Shown here: piece by piece, positions 45,288-57,082 of the stretch | How the letters are laid out: each line of letters begins with the position of its first letter | Numbering within the stretch: position 1 is the first letter of the stretch | Assembly (NCBI GenBank): GCA_028583405.1 | Contig: JAPTMU010000156.1 | Location: 372,001-436,000 of the forward strand | DNA from: Pogonophryne albipinna | Lineage: Eukaryota > Chordata > Actinopteri > Perciformes > Artedidraconidae | Direction of reading: 5' to 3' | DNA: 64,000 nt | Position numbers and translations under genes: made by a program | Notes under the pieces: model-generated | What the model was told of the DNA's origin: nothing | The model's input: only the letters and a program-made list of their open reading frames with translations | Database searches by the model: none

Positions 45288-47366
45288 TCATTGTTCCTCC
45301 TCAATCTGAGGTTCGACAATCAGCCTGACCCTCCTTTCGAGTACCTTAGAGTAAACTTTCCCGGGGAGGCTGAGTAGTGTGATGCCTCTGTAATTGGCAC
45401 ACACCCTCTGATCCCCCTTTTTAAAAATGGGAACCACCACCCCGGTCTGCCACTCCTTCGGTACTGTTTCCGACTTCCACGCAATGTTGATGAGACGTGT
45501 CAACCATGACAGTCCCTCAACACCCAGAGCCTTCAGCATTTCTGGGCGGATCTCATCCACCCCCGGGGCTTTGCCACTGTGGAGTTGTTTAACAACCTCA
45601 GTGACCTCCCCCCGGGAGATTGGTGCCGATCCCCCGTCATACTCCAGCTCTGCCTCTAACATAGAGGGCGGAGTTGTCGGGTTCAGGAGTTCCTCAAAGT
45701 GTTCCTTCCAACGCCCCAACACTCCATCAGTTGAGGTCAACAACGTCCCATCCTTACTGTACACAGATTGGATGGTCCCCTGCTTCCCCCTCCTGAGGTG
45801 TCGGAGAGTTTTCCAGAACAACTTTGGTGCCGCCCGAAAGTCCTTCTCCATGTCCTCTCCGAACTTCTCCCACACCCGCTGCTTTGCCTCGGCCACGGAT
45901 GAGGCTGCTGCCCTTCGGGCCTGTCGGTACCTTGCAACTGCCTCGGGAGTCCCCCGGGATAACAAATCCCTGAAGGCCTCCTTCTTCAGTCGGACGGCTT
46001 CCCTGACCACCGGTGTCCACCAGGAGGTTCGAGGGTTACCGCCCCTTGAAGCACCTGGGACCTTGAGACCACAGCTCCCCGCCGCGGCTTCGGCAATAGA
46101 GGCTTTGAACACCGACCACTCTGGTTCAATGTCCCCAACCTCCACAGGAATGCCTGAAAAGCTCCGCCGGAGGTGTGAGTTGAAGGCCTCCTGAACTTGG
46201 GCCTCCTCCAGACGTTCCCAGTTCACCCGAACTACACGTTTGGGCTTACCAGGTCTATCCAGAGGCTTCCCCCGCCACTCGACCCAACTCACCACCAGAT
46301 GGTGATCAGTTGACAACTCCGCCCCTCTCTTTACCCGAGTGTCCAAAACATACGGCCTCAGGTCCGATGATACGATAACGAAATCGATCATGGACCTTCT
46401 GCCTAGGGTGCTCTGGTACCACGTACACTTATGAGCATCCTTATGTTCGAACATGGTGTTTGTTATGGCCAATCCATGACTAGCACAGAAGTCCAGTAAC
46501 AAACCACCACTCCGGTTCAGATCAGGGGGGCCGTTCCTCCCAATCACGCCCCTCCAAGTGTCTCCATCATTGCCCACATGTGCGTTGAAGTCTCCCAGCA
46601 AGACTAAAGAGTCCCCTTCAGGAGCCCCATACAGGACTCTTTCCAGGGTCTCCAAGAAGGCTGTATACTCTGAACTGCTGTTGGGTGCATAAGCACACAC
46701 AACAGTCAGAGTTTTCCCCCCCATAACCCGCAGGCGTAGGGAGGCGACCCTCTCGTCCACTGGGGTAAACTCCAACAACGAAGCACCCAACCGGGGACTT
46801 GTGAGTATCCCCACACCCGCCCGGCGCCTCACACCTTGAGCAACTCCGGAGAAGAATAGAGTCCAACCCCTATCCAGAAGTAAGGTTCCAGAGCCGACGC
46901 TGTGCGTAGAGGTGAGCCCAACCAGATCCAACTGGTAACGCTCCACCTCCCGCACAAGCTCCGGCTCCTTCCCCCCCAGAGAGGTGACGTTCCACGTCCC
47001 CAAAGCCAGCTTCTGTCGCCCGGGTCTGGTCCGTCGAGACCCTCCGCTTTCACTGCCACCCTTCTGGCAGTGCACCCGACCCCATCGCTGTTTCCCGTAG
47101 GTGGTGGGCCCGCGGGACGGAGAAGCGGAGGTGTTGCCCACGTTGCCTTTTCGGGCTGGGCCCGGCCGGGCTCCATGGCAAGCCCGGCCACCAGACGCTC
47201 GCCGACGAGTCCTCCTTCTGGGCCTGGCTCCAGAAAGGGACCCCGGGCTTCCTCCGGGCCGGGTATCCTCACTTCTTGTTGTTTTTTTCATGAGGTCTTT
47301 TGAACCAATCTTAGTCTGGCCCCTTGCCTGAGACCAATTTGCCATGGGAGACCCTACCAGGAACAC
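45288..47366 (-). pseudogene. RTE LINE endonuclease and RT N-terminal part
   Basis: A 692-codon frame. An Arg/Gly/Pro-rich N-terminus leads to the APE endonuclease: [37 protein letters not shown] (catalytic GDFN), SMIDFVIVS and STDHHLVVS (catalytic H). The RT fingers follow: [28 protein letters not shown] and NYRGITLLS. The frame ends at a TGA at 45288-45290, where related elements read on with Cys-Gly-Phe-Arg. This single-base nonsense change is the only break I found. Confidence 0.85.
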
Positions 47367-47412
47367 AAGGTTCCAGACAACACAGCCCCCAGGTTCATCA
47401 TGCCCTTATGTC

Positions 47413-47683
47413 AACAATCCAAAACATATGAAAACGATTCCTCAGGCCAAAAATAAACACACCCTCCCCTGGATTAATAGTGACATGAGGAAATCAATGA
47501 AGGAGAGAGATAATGCTCTAAGGCACTCACTTAAATCACATTTAGTGACTGACAGGCATATATTTGTGTCCTTATGAAACAGAGTTACAAAGGAAATCAG
47601 GGCAGCTAAATCCAACTTCTTTGTTAATCTCATTCATGAATCTAAGGGAAATCATAAACACATCTGGGACTGTCTGCAGAACC
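47413..47683 (+). pseudogene. L2 LINE, segment between endonuclease and RT
   Basis: Continues the frame interrupted at 44076, with HTLPWINSDMRKSMKERDNA, a stop at 47575 in place of a sense codon, and IRAAKSNFFVNLIHESKGNH in the next open stretch. Typical linker between the endonuclease and reverse transcriptase. Confidence 0.7.
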
Positions 47684-47686
47684 TAA

Positions 47687-48322
47687 AGGCCCGGACACAC
47701 CAATCTGACAACAAAGAACTGACACAGACGGACCCCGACTGTTGCGTCACCTCGCGTCTCTGCGTTTTGGCCATGTGTCGCACTGGAACACACCGCAAAG
47801 ACTTCAGCCGACGGCCAAGAAGTACGTACGAACTGCGCATGCGTGAGTGGCAATAACTCTCCTTACCAGCAGGCGGCGGTAGTGTGGATTCGTCATTCTA
47901 AAGAGGCAACAACCAGAAGACAGACTGCGTGATAACCGAGAGAAGAATAACAGACTGCGTGATATAAACAAACAACAAATAGCGTGTGCGTTCCATTTTC
48001 ACTCTACAACGAGAAGCTCATGGGGCTTTCCCGAACCTGTGTCGAGAGCGGGAGTTAAATGAAATCTCAGATTTTCCTTCTTAATAGTTTGTTTGGGTCC
48101 CTCACTTCAGTTTCGCTTCTCATGCACTGATTCACTAGCTGAACAGCCAATCAGAGTGATTTCTTTTGCCGACTGCCTTTGGCCGACTGCCGTTTTTTTT
48201 CGGCCGAAAAGGTGTTGGCCCGGCTGAAAAGACCCGACGGTGCGGGACACACCAATCTGAGTAGGGCGTGTCGACGCTCATCGTCGGCCTGACGCCCACC
48301 GACGCCTGGTGTGTCCGTGCCT
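47687..48322. mobile_element. PIF/Harbinger-type MITE, 636 bp
   Basis: The termini are AGGCCCGGACACACCA and TGGTGTGTCCGTGCCT, flanked by TAA on both sides (47684-47686 and 48323-48325). A 3-bp TWA duplication is typical of PIF/Harbinger. No transposase. It interrupts the L2 frame. Partial relatives lie at 14871-15015 and 19120-19436. Confidence 0.8.
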
Positions 48323-48325
48323 TAA

Positions 48326-49240
48326 CAGGGAAAGTGCATAAAATAACAAAGCAGCTGGAGATCAATATCCCTTATGTAAGGGACCAGCGGAAATAGCGAC
48401 TATTTTTAATAACCACTTTGTTAATTCTGTGAGGCTGACTATAAACAGTCCCCAAACTGGTCAAATATACTCATCACCTATCGACAGTACACAGCCAGTC
48501 TTCTCCCTGACATAGACTTCTGAGTCCAAAGTTAATTCTATAATTTGTTCTTAAAAAAATTCCAAATCAAAAGACACTTTTGGACTGGATTCTCTGTTTC
48601 TAAAGAAACATGCTACCACTCTCACAGGGACAATTACTAAAATAATTAACACCTCTTTTAGGGAGGGAAAATACCCAAAAGATTGGAAGTCAGCCATTGT
48701 TGTGCCAGTCCACAAATCCGGGGACACAACTGACGCAAACAACTATAGGCCCATTAGTGTTTTATCTGTCATGTCTAAGATCTCTGAGAAATGTGTTGCT
48801 GAGCAATTGACTGGACATCTTAACAGTAGTCCTTTCACACTACACCCCATGCAATTCGGCTTCCGAACCAATCATTCCACTGAGACCGCAAATTGTTTCC
48901 TTGTTGAAAATATCAAATCAAAAATGGACAAAGGAGGCATTGTTGGAGCAATCTTCTTAGATCTTAAGAAAGCTTTTGATACAGTCAATCATCAAGTACT
49001 CATTCACAAAATGTCTTATTTTAATTTCTCACCCAGTGCAATAGACTGGATGAGCTCCTATCTGTCAGATAGAGTTCAGTGTGTTAGGGTGAGACATCAC
49101 CACCCCTGAGGAATGAACTGGGTGTACTCCAGGGATCTATTCTGGGCCCAATTCTATTCAGCCTCTTTATAAATGACTTGCCATCAGTGGGCGCTGGATG
49201 TGAGGTGAGCATGTATGCTGATGATTTCATTTACGTCAGC
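48326..49240 (+). pseudogene. L2 LINE reverse transcriptase remnant
   Basis: Fingers and palm motifs occur in order: WKSAIVVPVHKSGD, NNYRPISVLSVMSKISEK, MQFGFRTNHSTETAN, AIFLDLKKAFDTVNHQVL (catalytic Asp), then after a frameshift LQGSILGPILFSLF and MYADDFIYV (Y-A-D-D). Sequence similarity ends near 49240. The C-terminal third is missing. Confidence 0.8.
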
Positions 49241-49477
49241 TGTATTAGCATTATTATTAGCATTATTTTGTAATCTACCATATATCTAATGTTGGTGAAT
49301 GTTCGGTTGTGTTTGTGTAATGTGATAAATGTAAAAAATAAATACAATTTAGATAGAGCAACGTTCTAACTATATCTAACCATATTGTGCATAAATATTG
49401 TATTTTCTAAACAGGTTGTGATCTTTCATTTGGGGATCACAGTGTTAGGAATATATTGTGATGAAGTACACACTGAC

Positions 49478-49510
49478 CTGAGCTCCAGGGGCATTTTTGT
49501 TCTCCTCCAT
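49478..49510 (-). CDS. candidate first exon of zinc-finger gene family (copy a)
   Basis: The minus strand from ATG 49510 reads MEENKNAPGAQ, then a GTCAGTGTG donor at 49477 in phase 0. The phase is right for the acceptor of the zinc-finger exon at 41398, on the same strand and 8 kb downstream. The region, including 5' sequence GAGAAGGAGCACTGAGAGCA, is shared with 35692-35760. If joined to locus 3 it would supply the missing initiator. The intervening intron would contain the whole L2/RTE nest. Confidence 0.5.
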
Positions 49511-49639
49511 GCTGCTCTCAGTGCTCCTTCTCCGGCTGTGTCTCTGAAATAATCAACACAACTACAGCTGACACAAAACAAGACAACTCAATACAACCGA
49601 CAGACACAACAAAACAAAGCTACAGCTACGTCTTAGGTT

Positions 49640-49735
49640 AATAGCAGAGGCGGGAAGTAACTAAGTACATTTACTCAAGTACTGTACTTAAGTACTATTT
49701 AGAGGTACTTGTACTTTCCCCGGGAAACAAACACA
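49640..49735. repeat. AGTACTT-type repeat fragment
   Basis: GCAGAGGCGGGAAGTAACTA followed by ACTCAAGTACTGTACTTAAG units, the end of an AGTACTT-type element. It is the same family of sequence that hosts the piggyBac at 15444. Confidence 0.5.
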
Positions 49736-49739
49736 CTAG

Positions 49740-50530
49740 TGGACGTTTTTTTTTTTTTTTTTTAAATTACTTTGTTTATAAATTAATCTGACCTTAACCT
49801 TAACCTGACTAACCCCCCCAGAATCTAAACGCAAGATCACCGTAATCTTCTTAGGGGGCAGCTAACAGCGTGGCCTCTAACACCAGCTGCCCGTCGTATC
49901 ACTTATTTCAGGCACTAAAACGTTGGATGTCCAACCGCCAGGATAGCAAAACGGAGTGTGTAGTGCAGTAGGTGTTGATGGGCTGGTAAGACCACAGAGC
50001 AGTATCCAAACTGCCCCTGGAGGAGAAACCCTGTGTTGTTGGGAGACTCCCTGGGCAGCTTCAGGACCCACACTCCCTAACCCCTTCTTTTAACCAGTTA
50101 TGCCAATTAAAACAATGCAAATGTAATATCAAACATAGCCAGAGTCAAACACTAATATCACAGCAGTGATATTACCACATCAGCAGAGCACATGTCATAT
50201 TTCAACATCAATCAAAACCACATCAACCACAGTAACCAATATGAAACTACAGCTTAACCTAAGCAGGGTTTCTATTTCCCTTAAACAATTTCAATTCCAA
50301 ATGATCAACTACAGTACTGTCAGCCTTTTCCAATGAAGGGTGTTCTTACCTTAGTCTAAGACAAAGCAGATACCTTCAAAGACCAGGAAATGGGTCGAAA
50401 TGTACAAAGTACAAACCGGTTTTATTAGGTTTTAAAGAAAAATAGAGGATTTACAAGATCCCAAATAATAACAAAAGTTTTACAAGGACACAAGGTCAAA
50501 GTACAAAAGAAACAGGTTTCCAAGTGAACC
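49740..50530. other. no recognisable gene
   Basis: Intergenic sequence. Only short ORFs without recognisable homology. Confidence 0.4.
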
Positions 50531-50538
50531 CCCTAGAG

Positions 50539-51991
50539 CAGTGGTCCCTGATCACAGACCCGCGCACCGGTACCGACCCGCGGGTCATTTGGTACCGGGC
50601 CGCAGAGAAAGATTGAATTAAATAAAAAGGTATACAAATATTCAAAAAAAAAAATTTATACAAATATTTAATTGATTTATTGATTATCAGTCTGAAAGAC
50701 ATTTATATGTTGCATGCCATGAGTTATTACAGTGATACATTTTTCTGAACCAGCCCAACTCATGGAAAACCGCTCATCTGGCAACACTGAGCGCGAGAGC
50801 AGTCTGGACTCTGGAACGTCATAACGCTGGGGGAAGCTCGCAAGTGTGTGTGTGTGTATTTTTGCATCTGTGTGTATTGTGTTTGTTTCCCGGGGGAAAA
50901 CACTCACAAGAAACACCGGCTGTTGTTATGCCTGCTGTGACGTTAAGTTACTCCGTTCTCCGCTTGTAATTATGCCTTTATAAGCTTCAAAGTTGTATTT
51001 ATCATCTGAATTTGTCGAAACAAGTTTAATATTCTGAAAGTCAAGACTTTGTTTACTTGAAATCAGATGAAAACAAACTGTCACGGAACCTGCCGTGGAT
51101 TACTATACGCCTTGCATTCATTATGTCAGCGGGAGGGAGGGGAAGCGGTGCTGCGGAAGAGCAGAGTGCGAGTGAGAGGTGCCTGTCATCTTCCCTTTAC
51201 AAGCTTCAAAAATGTATTTATCGTGTGATTTTGGAAATTAAAGTGTCATATTCTGAAAGCCAAGACTTTGTTTATTTAAAATCAAACTAAACACCCAAAC
51301 CCCGAAAAACTATTTTTTTAAGCAAATCCACGTTTATTTTGAAATGAGCCGTTGCGACTTCCGACTGATTTCGATAGGAGCCTCGCAGCGGCGAAACCGT
51401 GCCGCGCTTACACTAATTGCGCCACATTAGCATATAAAGGTGCGCTCAGTTGAGGCTTCCTCCGCAAGATGAGGCCCCCTCCGCAAGGTGAGGCCCCACG
51501 CAGTCTGCGTGATCTGCCTGTAGGGAGGGACGGCCCTGGATCTGCTTACGCATTTACTTTGTTTACCTCCTTCTTTTGCAGATGTGCGAGAGACTTTGAG
51601 ACAGCAAACTGTGTTGAGTCAGTGTTTGAACGGGCAGATTGTCTGTCTGTAAACTGCAGCATATAAATGAAGCCTGCAATAAATAAATAAAATCGATTGA
51701 ACTATAGCCAAACTATAAGCAATTAAGGTCTGAACCCATGTGTTGAAAAACGCAACTTTACTTGCATGTTATCTAATCGTCTGTGCCGCAGACATATTTT
51801 TTTGTTGTTGCAATTATATACCTTTGTGGTGTGTTTGATTGCAAATCTAACCAGTTAACACAATAACCAGTTAAACAGGTCGTATTATTTTATTTTGTCA
51901 AATGTATCCCCCCACAACTTTAAGGCCGGTCTGCGAAAATATATTCTTACATGAAACCAGTCCGTAGCGCAAAAAAGGTTGGGGACCGCTG
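50539..51991. mobile_element. hAT element, non-autonomous, 8-bp TSD
   Basis: It starts CAGTGGTCCCTGATCACAGA and ends AAGGTTGGGGACCGCTG, with CCCTAGAG duplicated at 50531-50538 and 51992-51999. No transposase frame survives. 50830-51070 matches 11730-11970 of another hAT. 51470-51535 matches 21150-21235. Confidence 0.85.
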
Positions 51992-52188
51992 CCCTAGAGC
52001 GCTCTAATGCCCCTTTCACACCAACGCGGTTCCCGTTCAAGCTCCGTGCTTGCGCTCTTCTGGTTCGGAACCGGTTTTTCTTTTCAGCCCCCATTTTGTT
52101 CACACCGCCCAGAGCCCGACAGATTAAATAAAAATAACTACTTCTCAACCCTTATACTTTTCTCCTGAGTGCCCTGGTTCATTGTTTA

Positions 52189-52980
52189 TTAAAGGTCCCA
52201 TGTCATGCTTTTCCGGTAATTACCCGTCCCCTTGTGTGTTATGAAGGTTTTTATGCATGTAAACGGTCTGCAGAGTCAAAAACCCTCAAAGTACAACCTG
52301 TAGCGAGTAAAACTCTAACACAGAAAATACCTCCCCAAAACGCCTCGTTGGAGATTTCTCATTTTCCAATGTTTTCTTCCTGGGTATCGCTACGTAGGGA
52401 TACCCAGTAGCCACGCTCAGAACTATGGCCGCACCCTCTGCCAGCCTTTCACGAAACAAAGCTTCCCAAACATTTCAGCGATGCATGCCGGATATGTACA
52501 GCGTAGGGCACTGAAGAACGATGCTGTTCCTACTTTGTTTTGGACCAGAAGGAGATTACACAACCTGTAAGTATTCATTGTTGTTTGTGTATTTATGATG
52601 TTTAGAACAAACAAGGTATCTACCACGACTCTTTAAATGGGTAAACGTTTTTCGGACTACTACGTTGGGATCGTGGAGAAATGCTCTCCGCAGACCCATG
52701 CTCACAGCATTATAAACCTTTTTCTTACTCAATATCAAGCCACACTTATTGTTTTTACTTCGGCTGTGAGTGTTTGTATGTGCTCAGGATGAGTTTAGCT
52801 TGTTCTCCTGTATCGCCGAGACGCCGACATGGAAAGCCTGTTTGCTCCTGCTGGAGCTCACACAGCTGCGAGGAGCTGCGAGCAGCAACGAGCCTGTCAG
52901 CTTCGCGACCAATCAGAGCACACTGGGCTCACAGGGAGGGTGGGGGGCAGGAGCTCCAACAAGCCGTTTAGGACAGAGAG
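52189..52980. mobile_element. TTAA MITE left end and shared repeat
   Basis: TTAAAGGTCCCATGTCATGC at 52189 resembles a TTAA-targeted MITE terminus. 52670-52760 carries the CTCAATATCAAGCCACACTT block found in the long-TIR element at 25456. No right terminus was identified. Confidence 0.4.
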
Positions 52981-53954
52981 TAGGCTTGTTTGAGACGCGT
53001 TGCGGCTCGCCTCGAAAGTAGACGAGAATAGCCGATCACAGCCGGGGGAGTTCTCAAAAAGCTCGCCTGAAGTCGGACAGCACGGAGTCGGCTTCGTCTT
53101 CTTCTTTTTCTTCTTCTCTCTGTTTTTTGGCGGATTGCAAACAGCTTGAAGGTGCATACTGCCACCTCCGGAGTCGGCTTGACTCAGTTTGCATTTATAA
53201 AGAATGCACACATGTGTTTAATCGTTAATGTCAGATATGTACTAAGTAAATACATTTGTTCCTGCTCAAGATTAGATTCAACTTTATTGTTATTGCACAT
53301 ATTACAGATACTGAGACAACGAAATGCAGTTTAGCTTCTAACCAGGTGCAACAAGCAGTGAAGTGAAAAGTAATGTACACAATCTACAGAATAAAATATA
53401 GAATGAATTGAATGATGAATAAACAGTGAGGGGTATGAATACACTAGATATCAGCCTGTGAGCAGTATGAACAGTGTGTCTGAATATGCTAAGATATATA
53501 AAGTATGAAAACGGTAAGCAGTGCAAGTATAGTATAAAATATATAGATATTCATTTCATGATGATGAACTTTGTGGAACAATGATGAAAAATGTGAATGG
53601 AAGGGGAGACGTAAAACTGACACAAAACAACAACAAACTTTTGCCGAGCCAATTGGAGAGTTTCACCAGCAGCACGGGGTAAAAACCACCAATGAGCGCT
53701 CAGCTCGAGATACCAGCGAGTTGTTTCCCATCAAGCATTTAGCTTCCGCAGCCCGTGGAGAGGAACTGCGCCGCCTCGCCGCGCCTCGCTCTCAAGGCTG
53801 CGGGCGTCTTTGTCCCGCGAGATTTCAACGTCTCATGTAGGCGAGCCTCCAGAGCAAGTCGGACAAAATGACTAACCATCATGCAACACACTAGCAAGAC
53901 GTTGATCGAAATTGCGCAGGTCTGCGCAGGTCTCGCTTGTCTCAAACAAGCCTA
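52981..53954. mobile_element. TIR element, ~970 bp
   Basis: It begins TAGGCTTGTTTGAGACG and ends GTCTCAAACAAGCCTA: perfect inverted termini of about 16 bases. A partial copy lies at 10417-10545. No transposase was recognised. The target duplication is unclear. Confidence 0.65.
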
Positions 53955-54093
53955 GTGAATACCGGTGAATACACATACTTTACAGAGATGCTGTATGAGA
54001 AACCAATATGAGTTTGGAAAATTGCACAGTATAAATATATTTTAGTATACCTCAACAATGGAATTATGATCAGTAGAAATGGCCATGACATGG

Positions 54094-54250
54094 GCAGTGT
54101 TGGGCAGGTTAATTTTAAAAAGTAACTAGTAATAGTTATAGTACTGCTCTCAAAAAAGTAACTAGTTACTTTATTAGTTACTAAATTATAAAAGTAACTA
54201 GTAACAAGTTACTTTAAAAATAATAACAATAAAAAAAGTTTTTGAGTTGT
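54094..54250. repeat. AACTAGTTACTT-type repeat
   Basis: CAGTGTTGGGCAGGTTA followed by many AAGTAACTAGTTACT units: the subterminal repeat of a common fish non-autonomous element. The rest of 53955-54690 shows nothing recognisable except three related TTTTGGCAGTGTA units at about 54438-54520. Confidence 0.5.
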
Positions 54251-54689
54251 TCTGTGGCACAGTAAGAGAAAATACAACTCCCCATCATTGTAGCAATTAT
54301 CATTATGAAATGTAGTGGAACAATAAAACACAAAAGATATGTTTAGACATTTTGACAGGCATCTTTATTGTAGCCTCAACAATCAAGTTCTAAGTTGTGC
54401 ACTTGCAGTGCAATATGAAATAAAAACAACTATACACTCTTTTGGCAGTGTACACATTAACAACAACTACACTATTTTGGCAGTGTAACAATTAAACAAG
54501 AACTACACTCTTTTGGCAGTAACAATTAAATAAATAAACTGAAGACAAACAAACTATTTCCAGCCTCACAAAAACAAACTAACAGTGAAATAATTTACCT
54601 CAGATGACCATTTAGCATAAACAAAATCAATAATGGTGGATACACTCAGAGGGCACTATAGAGCACGCACAAAAGCGCAAGCACCAGGG

Positions 54690-55340
54690 CTACAGTGGAA
54701 TGTTCTACTGCAACACTCCCCACACGCAAACACACAGTACACCCACGACTGCTACAATGAAGGCTCGGTAATAAGCTCACGGCATATAGGCAGGGGTAAA
54801 GTGCTATTTTTTACGAGTGGGGAGCGGACCTCACCTCCTCTAGGGGGGTACGGGGGGATGCTCCCCCGAGGAAGATTTTTTTTAAATATTGAAGTTGAAA
54901 GCATCAATCTGGTGCACTTTGAGAGCAACATGAGAGATCTGGATACATCTCTCAACACCCAGATGAAACACAACTGTAATCAGATGTTCTTTTTCTTTAT
55001 GGATATTTTACAAATCACTCCCCTTTCAAACTGTATTCTTGTTTTACTGCCATATAGTAGCCTATTTCATAACTGTTTTTCCTTTATTCTCTTGTTTTTT
55101 TTATAACTATAATGATCATATGAAGGTGTGCCGCGGAAATAATTCTTTGAATAATTTGTGACCAAACTGTTTGAGACCCACTGAGATAACTTAGACTAAA
55201 GTTAACTATCTAAACCCTCAGAGAGTCCTTTAGCTCACCTGAGCCTCTCAGTCTGAGAGGAGAGGACTCTCCTCCAGCTTGTTGTGGAACAAACAGCTCC
55301 GTATGTCCGTTAGTGCAGCTATAGCTAACCAGATGCTAAC
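54690..55340. mobile_element. hAT copy related to 36351-37589
   Basis: In opposite orientation to the 36351 element, it follows about 36960-37500 of that sequence, including GATGCTCCCCCG, GGTGCACTTTGAGAGCAACA and CTCAGTCTGAGAG blocks. Termini were not identified. Confidence 0.6.
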
Positions 55341-55358
55341 AACATGGTCCCTGCTGGC

Positions 55359-55362
<4 letters not shown>

Positions 55363-55396
<34 letters not shown>
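55363..55396. repeat. (CT)n microsatellite
   Basis: About 17 CT units. Confidence 0.9.
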
Positions 55397-55399
<3 letters not shown>

Positions 55400-55855
55400 T
55401 GGTCTGGTGTCTTGCCTCTGTTGCATTCACTGAACACGGGAAATTACAGTCCTGCCGTCCTCTCTTGTGATGAGGTTCAGGTAAAGCACGGTTAATGTAT
55501 TATATTATTGAGGTAGAATTGTCCAGGGCTACACACACTACAAAGATGTAAAATATTATTTTACCAACAATGTGGAATTTATTGGCTACATATTACTCAG
55601 ATTATGCACAGCGGGAGCAGCAATAACTGGGGTTACGTACTGTAACCCAGCTTCTATGAGTATAGGCGCAGCCCTCTAAGGCTATCGCTATTGGGTATTC
55701 CCACTGCACGTGTGCAGCACTGACAGACTTAATCCACGCCCACCTATGGGCCCCACCTACGGACTCACTTCCGTATAAATAGGAAGTAGTCCCTACAATC
55801 TGCTCCCACACAAACAGTTTTTCTTCAGCTATTAGCGGAGCCAGTGGGGCCCGAA

Positions 55856-55958
55856 CCTTAGAGGGCTGCGCCTATACTCATAGAAGCTGGGTTACAGTAC
55901 GTAACCCCAGTTCTATTTCGTATAAGGCTTCGCCCTCTAAGGCTATCGCTATTGGGTT
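55856..55958. repeat. DIRS copy 2 internal complementary region
   Basis: 55856-55912 is the inverted complement of the left outer end (55625-55681). From GTT at 55910 on, the sequence CTATTTCGTATAAGGCTTCG and onward is the inverted complement of the right outer end (60831 leftward). The two halves share only GTT, giving the sequence expected of joined outer ends. Confidence 0.85.
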
Positions 55959-56144
55959 AAGGGCGAAGCAGGATGTAGTCCACGCCCCACTGGTCCGTCC
56001 GTTACCAGAAGCACAGAAACACACCTACTCAATTAATAACCCATGTCCATTTCGCCATGCGTAAATGGAGCATCACATTCCATGGGAATATAGCATTTAA
56101 AAAATGAATATTCTCCATACGGGAAAGAAGGTAGGCTAAATAGG

Positions 56145-57010
56145 CTACCTGTAAAAAGTAGAGACCAAAGTCCCACTTGTTAAAACGATCAAAGAGGGGG
56201 AAAAGGGCAGCTCTCTAAGTGCCGACAGGCAGGAGAGAGGGCACGCAGTTGAGTCCCCGACATTACTCACTCTGACAGGACACTCAGTACTGAGGGTGTC
56301 AGAGAGGAATGGGAGACATCCCTCAAAATAAACACAAATAAAAGAACAGGGGGAAGACCAAGATGCAGCAGTGCAAATGTCTTCCACTGTCATTCCTCCG
56401 TGCAACGCCGTGGAGGAGGAAATTCCTCTGGTGCCGTGCGCTTTGATGTTCTCCGGGGGATCCAACCCAGAGGAGAAATACGCCTGTGACACAGCCTCAC
56501 ACAGCCCGTGTGACAGGCGCTGTGCCGACAGAGGCTGCCCTATTGAGCGCTCTCTGTAATGCACAAACAGACGAGCTGCGTAAAGCAGCCGTGCATGCAA
56601 TATAGCATGACAGCGCGCGCGCGGGACGGAGGAGATGAGATGTGGCTTCCTCCTCTGATGTGTGAGGAGGAGGAAAGAAGCCATCCAAAGGTATCACTCT
56701 CGATCTAAAAGAGCTTGTGATCACCTTTGGCATAAAAGCCGGGTTAGGGCGCAAAACAGCTGAGCTGCCATCTCCTTGGATCTGCAGACATGACGGAGCC
56801 ACAGAGAGAGCAGACAAATCACTCACCCTTTTAGCTGATGTCAGAGCCAAGAGCAGAGCTATTTTGGCTGACAAGAACTTTAGGGGGACTGATCTAAAGT
56901 TTCAAATGGAGCTTTACTCAGTGCGCGTAACACTAAAGCCAAAAACCCATTGAGGCGACAAAACGCGTGACACATGTCTGAGTCTCTGTGCTCCCCGTAG
57001 AAAACGTTTT
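56145..57010 (-). pseudogene. DIRS tyrosine recombinase, copy 2, broken
   Basis: Two overlapping frames (56497-56874 and 56145-56684) together cover most of the recombinase seen in copy 1: TSAKRVSDLSALSVAPSCL in one, IKAHGTRG and the FICVYF tyrosine region in the other. A frameshift lies near 56560, where four codons of copy 1 (around LRKSQRL) are also altered. Sequence after the Tyr diverges. Confidence 0.75.
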
Positions 57011-57082
57011 GTCAGAGGGTGACTAAACACCGTGCTGACCCCAAACCTACGTGGCAAGCTGAAATGGCAGCAACATATGTTT

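Larger units (their letters stand above)
44077..47399 (-). mobile_element. RTE-clade LINE (Rex3/Expander-like), near full length
   Basis: A 3.3-kb minus-strand insertion. The 3' end is (GATG)n, seen as CCATCCATCCATCC at 44077-44093, after ...GGATAAGCGGAAGAAGATGG. A 13-bp duplication ATGCCCTTATGTC flanks it (44064-44076 and 47400-47412). It encodes endonuclease and reverse transcriptase in one frame broken by a single stop at 45288. Confidence 0.85.
41800..49240 (+). mobile_element. L2-type LINE, interrupted by three insertions
   Basis: Parts of one plus-strand LINE lie at 41800-42055 and 43484-44076 (endonuclease), 47413-47683 (linker) and 48326-49240 (reverse transcriptase). Between them are a DIRS-like remnant, an RTE LINE and a Harbinger MITE. 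The last part has VVPVHKSGDTTDANNYRPIS, FLDLKKAFDTVNH and, after a frameshift near 49105, MYADDF. The 3' end is missing. Confidence 0.8.

Noticed and set aside
45427..46194. 255-codon plus-strand frame opposite the RTE LINE
   Set aside because: Antisense shadow of the conserved endonuclease/RT frame. Motifs are on the minus strand.
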